58,467 bases of DNA from Pseudonocardia sulfidoxydans NBRC 16205 (GTDB lineage: Bacteria; Actinomycetota; Actinomycetes; Mycobacteriales; Pseudonocardiaceae), in the NCBI RefSeq assembly GCF_007989085.1, contig NZ_BJVJ01000040.1, forward strand, positions 1 through 58,467, written 5' to 3'. This document shows, piece by piece, positions 24,206 to 33,005 of the stretch. The notes under the pieces are model-generated. The model was not told the DNA's origin and searched no databases. It saw nothing but the letters and a program-made list of their open reading frames with translations. The position numbers and the translations under genes were made by a program. How positions within the stretch are numbered: the stretch's first letter is position 1; every line of letters starts with the position of its first letter.

Positions 24206-25258
24206 TCAGCGTCGGATGAGTGGGCTCCGGACGACGTTCGAGCCCGCTGCGCGGTCGGCGGAGTCGAAGAAGTCCTCGCGGTAGATGTTGCGGGGGAAGA
24301 GCCTCGCCTTCATGAGGGCCTTCATCGTGTCGCCCACGAACGCCGGGCTGCCGCAGATGTAGGCGACGTTGCCCGACGCTCGCGGGTAGTCCTGCGCGAG
24401 CATCGCCGGCACCCGCCCCGTCCGGCCCTCGTGCTCCTCCTGGGACAGCGCCGGCCGGTAGGTGAACCAGTCGTGGGTCTCGGCGAACTCCTGCAGCCAG
24501 TCGTGCTCGTAGAGATCGGCTGCACCGGGCACCCCGTGGTAGAGGACGACCTCGTGCCCGCTGCCGAGGGTCTCGATGTGCCGGAGCATCGCCTTCATCG
24601 GCGCCAGGCCGGTGCCGCCCGCCAGCATGAGGATCGGCTCGTCGCGGGCGGGCCGCAGGAAGAACTGGCCGTAGGGCCCGGATACCGGCACGGTGTCACC
24701 GACCGCGAGGTCCTTGAAGATCCAGCCCTCCGTCGCCGCGCCCTCGGGTGAGCGTTTGACGTGCAGCTCGATCGTCGTCGCGTCGGCGGGGGCGACGGCG
24801 AGCGAGTACGGCCGGGTCTCGCCGGCCGGGGTGGTGAGCTGCACGTACTGGCCGGGGTTGAACGGGATCGGCCGGTCCAGCTCGAGTCGCAGCCGCCGCA
24901 CCGTGGGGGCGATGTCCGCGAGCTCGACGACCGTGCCCGTGTAGTCGCGCACCGGGTGGACGTCGACCCCCTCCTCGACGTCGACCTCGCCCTCGATCGT
25001 CACGTCGCTGCGTGGCGTGGCGACGCACAGCAACGCCACGCCCTCGTCCCGCTCGCTGTCGAGCAGGGCGTAGGGGGAGGCGTCGCCGAGATCGAGTTCG
25101 CCGTCGAGGACCTGCGCCTTGCAGGTGCCGCAGGTGCCGTGCGTGCAGGCGTGCGGCAGCCAAACCCCCTCACGCAGGCAGGCGTCGAGGACGGTCTGGT
25201 CCCCGCGGCACTCGATCTCGGCGCCGATGGGCTCGACGGTGACGGTGTAGGTCTCCAT
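24206..25258 (-). CDS. dmpP: Phenol hydroxylase reductase component (DmpP type)
   Basis: Passes electrons from NADH through FAD and a 2Fe-2S cluster to the diiron hydroxylase. The 350-residue protein has an N-terminal plant-type ferredoxin domain with Cys38, Cys43, Cys46 and Cys78 (HACTHGTCGTCKA ... LLCVA). Next is an FAD domain with RPYSLA, then a nucleotide domain with LAGGTGLAPMKAML. DmpP has nearly the same length. ATG 25258 is 10 bp after the dmpO stop. Part of the dmpKLMNOP-catBAC operon. Confidence 0.94.
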   Translation of the reverse strand: METYTVTVEPIGAEIECRGDQTVLDACLREGVWLPHACTHGTCGTCKAQVLDGELDLGDASPYALLDSERDEGVALLCVATPRSDVTIEGEVDVEEGVDVHPVRDYTGTVVELADIAPTVRRLRLELDRPIPFNPGQYVQLTTPAGETRPYSLAVAPADATTIELHVKRSPEGAATEGWIFKDLAVGDTVPVSGPYGQFFLRPARDEPILMLAGGTGLAPMKAMLRHIETLGSGHEVVLYHGVPGAADLYEHDWLQEFAETHDWFTYRPALSQEEHEGRTGRVPAMLAQDYPRASGNVAYICGSPAFVGDTMKALMKARLFPRNIYREDFFDSADRAAGSNVVRSPLIRR

Positions 25259-25268
25259 GGTGGTTTCC

Positions 25269-25589
25269 TCAGACGGAGAAGTGCAGCAGCGCCTTGTGCC
25301 CGACGCCGAGGTCGGCGAGCGACGCGTCGTCGGCGGGCTGCAGCGGCTGGTCGAACAGCCGCCACCGGGTGATGGCGGAGGCGTCGAAGTCGGGGTCGGA
25401 CGCGGCCCACGGTGCGACGACGCCGGCGACGAACTCGCCGAACGGCATCGCCGTCGGCACGCGGAAGCACGCGGCGGAGCAGAACAGCGGGTTGCCGTCC
25501 CAGTGCACGTAGACGAGCTGGTCGTCGCCGAAGTTCTCGGCACGGTCGGCCGACGGGAACTCGTAGTCGTAGAGCGCTTTGACGGCCAT
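25269..25589 (-). CDS. dmpO: Phenol hydroxylase gamma subunit (DmpO type)
   Basis: A 106-residue structural subunit of the (alpha-beta-gamma)2 hydroxylase. The sequence MAVKALYDYEFPSADRAENF with VYVHWDGNPLFCSAACFRVP and the end ALLHFSV is typical of DmpO. It starts 2 bp after the dmpN stop, implying translational coupling. It has no catalytic residues of its own. Confidence 0.88.
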   Translation of the reverse strand: MAVKALYDYEFPSADRAENFGDDQLVYVHWDGNPLFCSAACFRVPTAMPFGEFVAGVVAPWAASDPDFDASAITRWRLFDQPLQPADDASLADLGVGHKALLHFSV

Positions 25590-25591
25590 GA

Positions 25592-27121
25592 TCAGCTCTC
25601 CTGCTTCGGTGCGCCGGAGTGCCACTCTGCCCACGACCTCTGGTCGGGCGAGCCCTTGTACTCGCCGTTGTCGCCGTCCTGGATGCCGTACCAGTCGAGC
25701 ACCTCCGGCACGCTCGGTCCGCCGCAGTTGCCCTGGTAGATCTGGTGGACGGGCAGCCACGCCTGCACGAACTTCTCCGGCTCCCGGTCGAAGATCCACT
25801 TGCAGCCGTTCGAGCAGGTGTGGAAGGTCTCGCCCGTGAACTCGCTGGTGCGGAACGAGATCGCGGTCGGGTCGTCCGGCTCGGTAAAGGCCATCGGGAC
25901 CTGGCAGACCTGGCACAGCTGCGGTAGGCCCTGGAAGAAGATGCGGCCACCCGCGGCCTCGGTGCGGGCGTGCTTGTCCCACACCGGCTTGTAGAGCTCG
26001 TCGTAGCTGCCCGGGTACTGCTCGGACAGCCAGGCCGAGTGCTCCTCGCTCGGGGTCTGGGTGGTGAACGCCGCCGCGAAGCTGAAGTTGTGCAGGATCT
26101 TGTACACCTGGTGGGACAGGTGGTCCTTCTCCGCGATGGCGTCCTCGACGTGCCGCGGCGGGGTGATGCCGTAGTACTCCAGGTCGGGGAACAGCCCGCC
26201 CAGCATCTGGTCCTCGAAGTAGAGCTCGAACGCTTCCTTCCAGCTCATGACCGGCTTCGGGAGCATGTAGTCCATCATCCCGGCGACCAGCGCCGACATC
26301 CGGTACGCGCGCCAGAACCACTTGTCGATCCAGGCCTGGATGATCGGGACGTTGCCCTCGTCCTGCTCGAGCAGGAACTTGATCGCTTCGAGGCCGAGCG
26401 TCATGTGCCGGCTCTCGTCCGACTGCGCCGAGAACCCGAACGACATCGTCGGCATGTCGCCGTTGAAGCTGGCACCGCTCATGAAGGGCACGAAGAGCAG
26501 GTTCGTCAGCAGGTACTCGAAGCTGAACGAGATCGAGATCAGGAACTCGAACGGGCCGGCGGTCATCGCGTCGTCGAACAGGGACTTCGGCACGGACAGG
26601 TACCAGACCCGGTCGTGCATCTTCGACCAGCTGTGGAAGCCGCCGTAGTACTTGTTGTAGTTGCTGATCGTGTGGATCTGGGTCTGGCAGTGGCGCAGCT
26701 CGTCGACGCTCTGGCACAGCGCGGCGAAGCGCGGCGCCGGGCCTTCCAGGTAGCGGGCGAGATAGGCGAAGTGGCGGTGCGCCGCGTACTCCAGCGGCGT
26801 GACGCCCTGGATGAACAGCTTGATCGCGTTGAGGTACGAGGCGTCGGCGAGGCCGAGGTGGCCCTGGCTCTGGGCGAAGCTGTCCAGGACCGCGTAGAGG
26901 CGCTTGTCCTTCTCCGCCTGGTACTTGTAGTACGCGTCGACGGTCAGCCGGAACGGGTCCTGCCAGCCGTCCCAGTCGTGGATCTTGATCCCCTCGTAGG
27001 AGGTGTAGGGGAACAGCTTCTCGCGCTCGACGTAGCTGGGCTCCCAGTCGAGGTCGCGGGTCAGCAGGGCGTAGCGCTCCTTGAGCGGCAACTTCTTCGC
27101 GCGGGGCTTCGCCTGGGTCAT
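25592..27121 (-). CDS. dmpN: Phenol hydroxylase alpha (diiron) subunit (DmpN type)
   Basis: Catalytic subunit that hydroxylates phenol to catechol. The 509-residue protein aligns throughout with Pseudomonas DmpN as I remember it (WDGWQDPFRLT, AGPFEFL.S.SFSFEY, VPFMSGASFNGDM). The diiron ligands are Glu111, Glu141 and His144 (DELRH), Glu202 (SFEYL), Glu236 and His239 (SDESRH). The C-terminal YHS-like domain has Cys pairs (LCQVCQVPM and HTCSNGC) followed by AWLPVHQIYQGNC. Coupled to dmpM upstream and dmpO downstream. Confidence 0.96.
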   Translation of the reverse strand: MTQAKPRAKKLPLKERYALLTRDLDWEPSYVEREKLFPYTSYEGIKIHDWDGWQDPFRLTVDAYYKYQAEKDKRLYAVLDSFAQSQGHLGLADASYLNAIKLFIQGVTPLEYAAHRHFAYLARYLEGPAPRFAALCQSVDELRHCQTQIHTISNYNKYYGGFHSWSKMHDRVWYLSVPKSLFDDAMTAGPFEFLISISFSFEYLLTNLLFVPFMSGASFNGDMPTMSFGFSAQSDESRHMTLGLEAIKFLLEQDEGNVPIIQAWIDKWFWRAYRMSALVAGMMDYMLPKPVMSWKEAFELYFEDQMLGGLFPDLEYYGITPPRHVEDAIAEKDHLSHQVYKILHNFSFAAAFTTQTPSEEHSAWLSEQYPGSYDELYKPVWDKHARTEAAGGRIFFQGLPQLCQVCQVPMAFTEPDDPTAISFRTSEFTGETFHTCSNGCKWIFDREPEKFVQAWLPVHQIYQGNCGGPSVPEVLDWYGIQDGDNGEYKGSPDQRSWAEWHSGAPKQES

Positions 27122-27122
27122 G

Positions 27123-27407
27123 TCAGTGCTCCCAACTCACGATGATCTGGTCGTCGTCCCACTCGGAGAAGTTGCCGGCGTAGGACACGATCGCCAGCTG
27201 GAACTCGCCGGTGTCCCACTCGCGGCCGAGCTGCGACTCGACCGTCTCGCGGTTGATGACGATGCGGCCGGCCGCCTGCAGCTTGAGCAGCCCGGGCAGG
27301 TGGCGGATGGTCAGTTCGGGGTTGTCAGCCTTGATCGCGTTGACGAGCGGCCGGTTCTCCTCGGCGTCCTGGATGTCGATGCCGACCTGGCGCAGCGTGG
27401 AGGTCAT
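27123..27407 (-). CDS. dmpM: Phenol hydroxylase effector/coupling protein (DmpM type)
   Basis: A 94-residue cofactorless effector that binds the hydroxylase and couples NADH use to hydroxylation. Recognisable by VGIDIQDAEENRPLVNAIK, the middle ELTIRHLPGLLKLQAAGRIV and the C-terminal DDDQIIVSW. ATG 27407 overlaps the dmpL stop by 4 bp (ATGA), and dmpN begins 1 bp after its stop. Confidence 0.92.
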   Translation of the reverse strand: MTSTLRQVGIDIQDAEENRPLVNAIKADNPELTIRHLPGLLKLQAAGRIVINRETVESQLGREWDTGEFQLAIVSYAGNFSEWDDDQIIVSWEH

Positions 27408-28351
27408 GCCGCCACCCCGTCCAGACGCCCGGCGACGACGGCGGTCAGTGCGCCGACGGCCTCCTCGGCGCGCGGCCCCCAGGTGGCGGCGATGCGGTCG
27501 AGGTGCGCGGTGTTCGACGGTCCGTGCTCGGGGTCGCCGCGCCACGCGGAGACCAGTGCGTCGATCCAGCGGCGCTGGTCGGCGAACCACGTCGTGAGGT
27601 ACTGGGCGACGAGGCTGTACGCGCCGGCCCCGCCGAGGAGCGCCTTCTCGTCGAGGCCCGCGTACATGGCGGGGAAGAGCAGGGAGTCGACGTGGTCGAT
27701 CGCGAGCAGGCCCTCCGCCCAGTCGTCGACGACCATGATCTCCTCGACGAGCCGCCGCAGCGGCTGCAGGTGCGCACCGTCGAGCCACTCCTGCTTCGCG
27801 GTGGTGAGCGTGTCACCGACACCGCCCGCGACGGCGATGCCGACCCGGGAGAGCATCTGCGCGTTGCCGATGCGGTCGAACGCGGCGAAGGTGCAGCACT
27901 GCGCGAGCGAGGTGCCGTGGGCGAAGCGGGCGCCGGTCACGGAGACGAGCTGGCAGCCGGACTCGTAGTGGCGCAACGGGATCACCACCGATCCCAGGAC
28001 GCTGCGCCACGCCTCCGGCAGCGTCACCAGTAGCTCGCGGTCCTCGAGGTAGGTCAGCGTCTTGCCGAACTCGTCGTGCAGGGCGGCCCGGTTGGTGACG
28101 TACGGGGTGTAGTAGAAGCCACGCGGATCGGCGTAGGAGTACGGGTCGGTCAGCCGAAGCGCCGAGTACCGCGGGTCGTACAGCTCGCGGTCCTGCGCCC
28201 AGGTCGGGCGGTAGTGGAAGTTCTCGCGAGGCTCGACGTCGAGCGTCGCCTCCTGGTAGCGGGTCGCCGGCTGGTCGCCGAAGCGGTCGATGACGTTCTG
28301 GTAGCTCTGGCGCTTGGCTTCGATGACCTGGTAGCGCAACTCGTACTGCAC
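27404..28351 (-). CDS. dmpL: Phenol hydroxylase beta subunit (DmpL type)
   Basis: A 315-residue ferritin-like subunit without iron ligands that pairs with DmpN. Family segments include YDPRYSALRLTDPYSYADPR, FYYTPYVTNRAALHDEFGKT and CTFAAFDRIGNAQMLSR. The start MQYELRYQVIEAKRQ matches the DmpL N-terminus. It is 54 bp downstream of the small dmpK-position gene and overlaps dmpM by 4 bp. Confidence 0.93.
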   Translation of the reverse strand: MQYELRYQVIEAKRQSYQNVIDRFGDQPATRYQEATLDVEPRENFHYRPTWAQDRELYDPRYSALRLTDPYSYADPRGFYYTPYVTNRAALHDEFGKTLTYLEDRELLVTLPEAWRSVLGSVVIPLRHYESGCQLVSVTGARFAHGTSLAQCCTFAAFDRIGNAQMLSRVGIAVAGGVGDTLTTAKQEWLDGAHLQPLRRLVEEIMVVDDWAEGLLAIDHVDSLLFPAMYAGLDEKALLGGAGAYSLVAQYLTTWFADQRRWIDALVSAWRGDPEHGPSNTAHLDRIAATWGPRAEEAVGALTAVVAGRLDGVAA

Positions 28352-28405
28352 GGGTGGCTCCTGTCGGTTCGGATGGGTTACGGCCTGTTCCGCCGCGATC
28401 GGGTG

Positions 28406-28795
28406 TCAGGCCGGTGCGATCAGGTTGAGCAGGAGCGACTGGAGCTCGTCCTCACCGGTCAGCCGCCGCGGGTGCTCCTCCTGCCGGCCCGTCACCACGA
28501 GGCTGACCAGGGCCGAGCGGCCGGACATGACCGTCTGCACGCGGGCGGCACGATCCCGGTATCCCAGCGTGAACGCGAGCTCGCCGGGGCCCACCACGTC
28601 GTCGAGGCTGATGACGTCGCCGCGGGCCCGCAGCACCGCATTCGCCTCCGACACGAGCTGCTCGGCGAGGGAGCGGACGATGACCTGGGTGTCGGTCGCG
28701 ACCGGCATCGGGGTGGGCAGGCTCTGCTCGGTGCCGGTGGCCGGAGCCGGTTCGCCGTCGAGAAGCGCCTGGACGTTGTGCATGAACGGCGTCAT
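28406..28795 (-). CDS. Small protein in the dmpK position of the phenol operon
   Basis: A 129-residue protein at the place usually held by DmpK, the assembly protein that helps load iron into phenol hydroxylase. The N-terminus MTPFMHNVQALLDGEP is followed by helical sequence (VIVRSLAEQLVSEANAVLRA) and a beta-rich end (ALVSLVVTGRQEEHPRRLTG). I cannot show convincing sequence similarity to DmpK, so the role rests on position. ATG 28795 was chosen because GAGGACGAG lies 5 nt upstream; an in-frame start at 28954 would add an arginine-rich leader. Confidence 0.65.
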   Translation of the reverse strand: MTPFMHNVQALLDGEPAPATGTEQSLPTPMPVATDTQVIVRSLAEQLVSEANAVLRARGDVISLDDVVGPGELAFTLGYRDRAARVQTVMSGRSALVSLVVTGRQEEHPRRLTGEDELQSLLLNLIAPA

Positions 28796-28936
28796 GTCGA
28801 CTCGTCCTCGAGCAGAGCGGGGGGATGGGAGACAGGCATGTCGGTGATCCTCCGAGACGGTGTCGGTCCTCGACGACCGGACCGTCGCCCGAGTCTCGTG
28901 GACGGACTGGGTCGTGGGAAATACAGAAATCGTCCT

Positions 28937-28961
28937 CACTGAGACCTGAACCATCTCAATG
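28937..28961. promoter_or_regulatory. Inverted repeat upstream of the phenol operon, candidate operator
   Basis: CACTGAGA (28937-28944) and TCTCAATG (28954-28961) form an 8-bp inverted repeat with one mismatch and a 9-base spacer. It overlaps the last codons of the LysR gene and lies about 145 bp upstream of the first operon gene, a plausible place for an activator. Binding partner unknown. Confidence 0.4.
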
Positions 28962-29870
28962 ACGCGGGGTCTTCACCCTCCGGCCACCGCCGATGAAGGC
29001 CTCCGCACGGGCTCGGACGCGCGCCACGAGCGGGGACGGCTCGTGCACGCGCGTCGCGAGGGCCAGCTCCACCTCCCGGGTGGTGCCGGCGAGCGGCAGG
29101 TAGCACGCCCCGGTGATCTGCAGGTGCCGCACCGAGGCCGGGACGAGTGCGACGCCGAGCCCGGCCGCGACGAACGAGACCAGCGTCGAGGTCTCGGCGA
29201 CCTCGTGCATCGCGGCCGGGACGAACCCGGCGTGCTGGCAGGCGTCGATCACCGCCTCGTACACGACGGAACGGTTGTGCGACGGGTAGGTGATGAACGT
29301 GTCGTCGACCAGGTCCGCGAGGCGGACGGACCCCTTGTCCGCCAACGGGTGCTGGGCGGGCAGGACGGCGATCAGCGGCTCGCGGCGCAGGATGCGCACG
29401 TCGATCGCGGTGCTGCGGACGGGAGGACGCAGCAGTGCGAGGTCCAACGTGCCGTCCTCCAGCGCGAGCACCTGACGCGGCGTGAGCATCTCCCCGTAGA
29501 CGTCCAGCTCGATGCCCGGCAGGTCCGCTCGCAGGACCCTGACCAACGACGGGAGCAGGTCGTAGGTCGCCGACCCGGTGAACCCGATGGCGATCCGGCC
29601 GAGCAGGCCGCGGGCGACCTGCTCGGCCTCGGTCACCGCATCGTCGACCGCGGCGAGGATCTCCCGGGCCCGGTGGAGGAACCGCTGCCCGGCCGGCGTG
29701 ATCTCCACCTTGCGGGTGGTGCGGCGGAACAGCGTCACGCCCATCTCGGCCTCGAGAGCCTTGATCTGCTGGGACAGCGGGGGCTGCGCCATCTGCAGCC
29801 GCTCCGCGGCGCGCCCGAAGTGCGCCTCCTCCGCAACGGCGACGAAGTACTGGATTCGTCGCAGCTCCAC
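28956..29870 (-). CDS. LysR-family regulator of the CatR/ClcR type
   Basis: A 304-residue LysR regulator. The N-terminal winged helix is MELRRIQYFVAVAEEAHFGR and AAERLQMAQPPLSQQIKALE. The co-inducer domain has IAIGFTGSATYDLLPSLVR and LGVALVPASVRHL, segments shared with regulators that sense muconate-type intermediates. It reads in the same direction as the dmp-cat operon immediately downstream and is the best candidate for its activator. GTG 29870 has TATTCT (29882-29877) 6 nt upstream, fitting a leaderless transcript. Confidence 0.88.
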   Translation of the reverse strand: MELRRIQYFVAVAEEAHFGRAAERLQMAQPPLSQQIKALEAEMGVTLFRRTTRKVEITPAGQRFLHRAREILAAVDDAVTEAEQVARGLLGRIAIGFTGSATYDLLPSLVRVLRADLPGIELDVYGEMLTPRQVLALEDGTLDLALLRPPVRSTAIDVRILRREPLIAVLPAQHPLADKGSVRLADLVDDTFITYPSHNRSVVYEAVIDACQHAGFVPAAMHEVAETSTLVSFVAAGLGVALVPASVRHLQITGACYLPLAGTTREVELALATRVHEPSPLVARVRARAEAFIGGGRRVKTPRH

Positions 29871-30198
29871 GGCGGCAGAATAACCTGGTCATCCGGGTGC
29901 CGGGCGGCTCGTGCAGCCGCTGCGGCACCCGACCCGTCGGACCAGTGCGCCGGTCAGCCGGCGACCCGGTAGCAGGGCCTGGGCACGGCGGCGGCCCGGT
30001 CTGCGCGGCGGCTCCTCGTGATTTCCAACTGGCTCGTGCCGAGGTGGAACCCGATGCGATCCGTGGACAGGTGCTGCGTAAAGCGGATCAGGTGGCCGAC
30101 GTCACGGTCCTAAGTGTCGAGGCCTCGCATCAGCCAGTCCGGCCGAGCGCGCAGTGGTGCTGAGGTGATCTCCAGACATGACGACGACGCCGAGGCGG
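29871..30198. other. Intergenic stretch between LysR and AraC genes
   Basis: 328 bp without a gene. The TATTCT -10 box of the LysR gene lies at its left edge (29882-29877). Nothing else stands out; a short plus-strand frame here has no motif. Confidence 0.45.
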
Positions 30199-31212
30199 TC
30201 AGGGACTGCCGTAGCGCAGGGTCGCGGACGGCGGCTCTCCGAAGCGCCGCGCGTAGGCGCCGGCGAAGCGGCCGAGGTGCGTGAAACCCCACCGGTAGGC
30301 GACCTCGCTCACCGTCGTCCCCGGTGGGGCGGCGAACAGTTCCTTGCGAGCCTGCTCCAGACGGATCCCACGCAGGTGGGTCGTCGGGGACTCGCCGACG
30401 TACCGGCGGAACCCGTCCTCCAGGGCACGGACGCCGACCCCGGCGGCGTCGGCGAGCTCGCCGACCGTCCAGGGATGCTCGGGCTGCTGCTCCATCAGCT
30501 CCATGGCGATCTTCACGGTGCGGGGCCGGAGCGCGGTGGCCTCCTCTCGAATCGCCTCGGAGTACGAGTGGCGTTGTCCCCAGATCAGCCCGCCGACGAT
30601 GAGCCGCTGAACCTCTTGGGCGAACAGTGGCTGGGCCGCCAACCCGCCGGGAGCGTCGAGTTCGCTGGCGAGCAGCCGCACGGCGTACAGCCAGGCGCGG
30701 CTGCTCGGAGACTCGAGGTCCATCGCCAGCTCGAAGGAGGCGGGGGCGCGGAGCGGGCGCTCCAACCGGTCGGCCAGTTCCTGGTCGACCACCCCACGGT
30801 CGATCTTCAGGCACAGCTGCGTCGTGCCGCCCGCCCAGCGGTCGAGCAGGGTGCGGCCGGTCGGGTTGAACACGGCCGCGGTACGCGGTGTGGCGACGAC
30901 GTGCTGCTCACCGCAGTGGGTGCGGACCTCACCGCAGGTCGGGACGTTGACGTGGTAGGCGGTGCTGGGCTCTCCGCAGTCCTTGGTCACGTCCGAGTCG
31001 TAGGTCAGCTCGCCGAGGACGAGCGGGCCGAGCACCACGGTGCGCATGCGGAGACCGAACCGGGCGCTGTCGGCCCCGGGGCGCAGTGTCAGCGGGTAGT
31101 AGGCCGAGCTGACATGCGCGCGCGCCCGGTCGACGTCCCGGGTGCTGAACTCGCGCACCTCGCCCGCGGCGCCGCGGGCCTCGCCTGACGGCACCGCAGG
31201 ATCGTCCCCCAT
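30199..31212 (-). CDS. AraC-family transcriptional regulator
   Basis: A 337-residue regulator. The N-terminal half is an AraC_binding_2-type cupin-like domain (YYPLTLRPG, YHVNVPTCGEVRTHCG). The C-terminal 100 residues contain the double helix-turn-helix: PWTVGELADAAGVGVRALED, FRRYVGESPTTHLRGIRLEQ and TTVSEVAYRWGFTHLGRFAG. The ATG at 31212 gives this extent; no clear ribosome site is seen. It is divergent from the LysR gene at 31268 with 55 bp between. AraC proteins of this kind often activate aromatic monooxygenase or dioxygenase operons, so the tmo or dmp operon is a likely target. Confidence 0.88.
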   Translation of the reverse strand: MGDDPAVPSGEARGAAGEVREFSTRDVDRARAHVSSAYYPLTLRPGADSARFGLRMRTVVLGPLVLGELTYDSDVTKDCGEPSTAYHVNVPTCGEVRTHCGEQHVVATPRTAAVFNPTGRTLLDRWAGGTTQLCLKIDRGVVDQELADRLERPLRAPASFELAMDLESPSSRAWLYAVRLLASELDAPGGLAAQPLFAQEVQRLIVGGLIWGQRHSYSEAIREEATALRPRTVKIAMELMEQQPEHPWTVGELADAAGVGVRALEDGFRRYVGESPTTHLRGIRLEQARKELFAAPPGTTVSEVAYRWGFTHLGRFAGAYARRFGEPPSATLRYGSP

Positions 31213-31267
31213 TTCCGGAGCTGGGGCAAACCATCGTCCTCGCCTCCGTCCAGAAAGGACCCCCTCG

Positions 31268-32338
31268 ATGGAACTGCGCCAGCTGAGGTACTTCGTCGCC
31301 GTGGCCGAGGAATTGCACTTCGGGCGAGCCGCCAAGCGCCTGCACATGGCGCAGTCGCCGCTGAGCCGGCAGATCCAGGGCCTCGAACGCGAGCTGCGGA
31401 CGCGGCTGCTCCATCGGACGACCCGTAGCGTCAGCCTCACCCCGGCGGGCGCGGAGCTCCTCGAGCGCGGACGGAGCCTCCTCGCGCGTGCGGACGAGAC
31501 GGTTCAGGTCGTGCGTGGGCTGGACGGCGCTGCCCGGCCGCTCCTGCGGTTGGGCTTCACGGCGTGCGCCGCCAACGCCGCGCTGGGTCCGGTGCTGCGG
31601 ATCGTCCGGAGCGTGACCGGCGAACTGGCCGCCGACCTGCGCACCGACATGCTGACGCCTCGCCAGGTCGAGGCCGTCGTGCGCGGCGACATCGACCTCG
31701 GCTTCGTCGTCCGCCCACTCACCCCGTTGCCGGCCGATCTGCACGCGTACACCCTGCTGGCAGAGCCGCTCGCCCTCGTCGCGCCCGACGGGCACCGGCT
31801 GACCGACGTACCGGAGGTCCCGCTGACCGACCTGGCAGACATCGGGCTGGTCGGTTTCCCCACCTCGTCGGGGTCCGCGACCCGCGGTCTGCTGAACCTG
31901 ATGTGCGCGGAGCAGGGCTTCGAGCCCCGCATCGTGCACGCGGCGCGGGACACGAGCTCCGTGCTCGGGCTCGTCGCGGCCGGCGTCGGCTGCGCGGTGC
32001 TGCCGTTGTCGGTCCGGGACGGCGCTGCCGCCGGGGTGTCGGTCCGTCCGCTCGCGAACGCCGTCACCGCCGAGATCGCAATGATCTGGCGGCGCAGCGA
32101 GACGCGCCGACCCGTCCTGGCCGTCGTCGACGCCGTGTCCCGCGACTTCGAGCCGCAGCGCGCCGGCGGCCCGCCTGTCTCGCCGGTGGCCGAGCCCGTG
32201 GCCCGGCGGGCTCCCGTCGCCCCTGTCGCCGAACCCGTGTGGGGTCACCGCGCACAGCTCATCCCGCCGGCCGTGTCGATGCGCCGTACCCGGGGCGACC
32301 TCGCTCCTGCCAACGCCGCGCCCACGACTCGAAGGTGA
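31268..32338 (+). CDS. LysR-family regulator with a long proline/alanine-rich tail
   Basis: A 356-residue LysR protein. The DNA-binding part reads MELRQLRYFVAVAEELHFGR and AAKRLHMAQSPLSRQIQGLE; the sensory domain includes LLRLGFTACAANAALGPVLR and VAAGVGCAVLPLSV. About 55 residues extend past the usual LysR end, with the repeated phrase PVAEPV. This tail overlaps the converging zinc-ribbon gene by 80 bp. AAGGA lies 8 nt before the ATG. It lies upstream of the tmo operon on the same strand, with the converging gene between, and is one of its possible regulators. Confidence 0.85.
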   Translation: MELRQLRYFVAVAEELHFGRAAKRLHMAQSPLSRQIQGLERELRTRLLHRTTRSVSLTPAGAELLERGRSLLARADETVQVVRGLDGAARPLLRLGFTACAANAALGPVLRIVRSVTGELAADLRTDMLTPRQVEAVVRGDIDLGFVVRPLTPLPADLHAYTLLAEPLALVAPDGHRLTDVPEVPLTDLADIGLVGFPTSSGSATRGLLNLMCAEQGFEPRIVHAARDTSSVLGLVAAGVGCAVLPLSVRDGAAAGVSVRPLANAVTAEIAMIWRRSETRRPVLAVVDAVSRDFEPQRAGGPPVSPVAEPVARRAPVAPVAEPVWGHRAQLIPPAVSMRRTRGDLAPANAAPTTRR

Positions 32339-32813
32339 TCGGCTCCGAGCCGTCGGCCGGGTCGTCGTCGATCCCGAACCCGTAGCCGCAACACGGGCAG
32401 CGCTGCCCCGACGGATCCCCGAAGTGGACCGCGTACGGGGGAGCCGGTGGAGTGGTGCCCTCCTGCGGCACCGGAACGCCCTCGAAGGCGAGGTAGGGCG
32501 GGGCCTCGAGACCGTCGAAGGCGCACGCCGGGCAGGTGGTCGCGACCCGCTCGGCGACCTGCAACTCGCGCAGCCGCCGCGCCGCGGGGCCCAGCCGCGC
32601 GAGCAGCGGGTGCACCTCGCTGTCCGGGGTGCCTGCGGACCAGTGCGCGGCCAGCGTGTCGACGGCATGTCCGGGCATTCGGTGGACGACCGCGAGCGGC
32701 GGCAGGGAGTCGATTGCACCGGCGATATCCGGGGGCAGCGAGGAAAGTGCGACAGCCAGCGGGTCGCGCTCGGCAGGAAATGGGGCGGCGACATGTTCGG
32801 ACATGGTCTCCAT
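32259..32813 (-). CDS. Hypothetical protein with two CxxC pairs
   Basis: A 184-residue protein. The N-terminal half is proline/alanine-rich helical sequence (VALSSLPPDIAGAIDSLPPL). The C-terminal half has two zinc-ribbon-like pairs, TTCPACAFDG and RCPCCGYGFGIDD, followed by ITFESWARRWQERG. The family is not known to me. The start could be ATG 32813 or the second ATG at 32804. Its 3' end overlaps the converging LysR gene; its 5' end faces the tmo operon across 192 bp. Confidence 0.6.
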   Translation of the reverse strand: METMSEHVAAPFPAERDPLAVALSSLPPDIAGAIDSLPPLAVVHRMPGHAVDTLAAHWSAGTPDSEVHPLLARLGPAARRLRELQVAERVATTCPACAFDGLEAPPYLAFEGVPVPQEGTTPPAPPYAVHFGDPSGQRCPCCGYGFGIDDDPADGSEPITFESWARRWQERGRPGYGASTRPAG

Positions 32814-33005
32814 CGTGGGACCGGGCCCCAGCGGGGGCAAGGCGCTGATGCGTCGCCACCCTGCCGGCGCGGTCGTTCACGCAGGTCAGAGGGATAGTGA
32901 CCAGACGGGTCCGAGTGGGACCGTTCCGGTCTTTCCCTTCCGGACGTCGACGGCGCGATGCTGTCCCCGCCGGTCACGAAATCTGGTCTCGGAAAGGACC
33001 CGATA

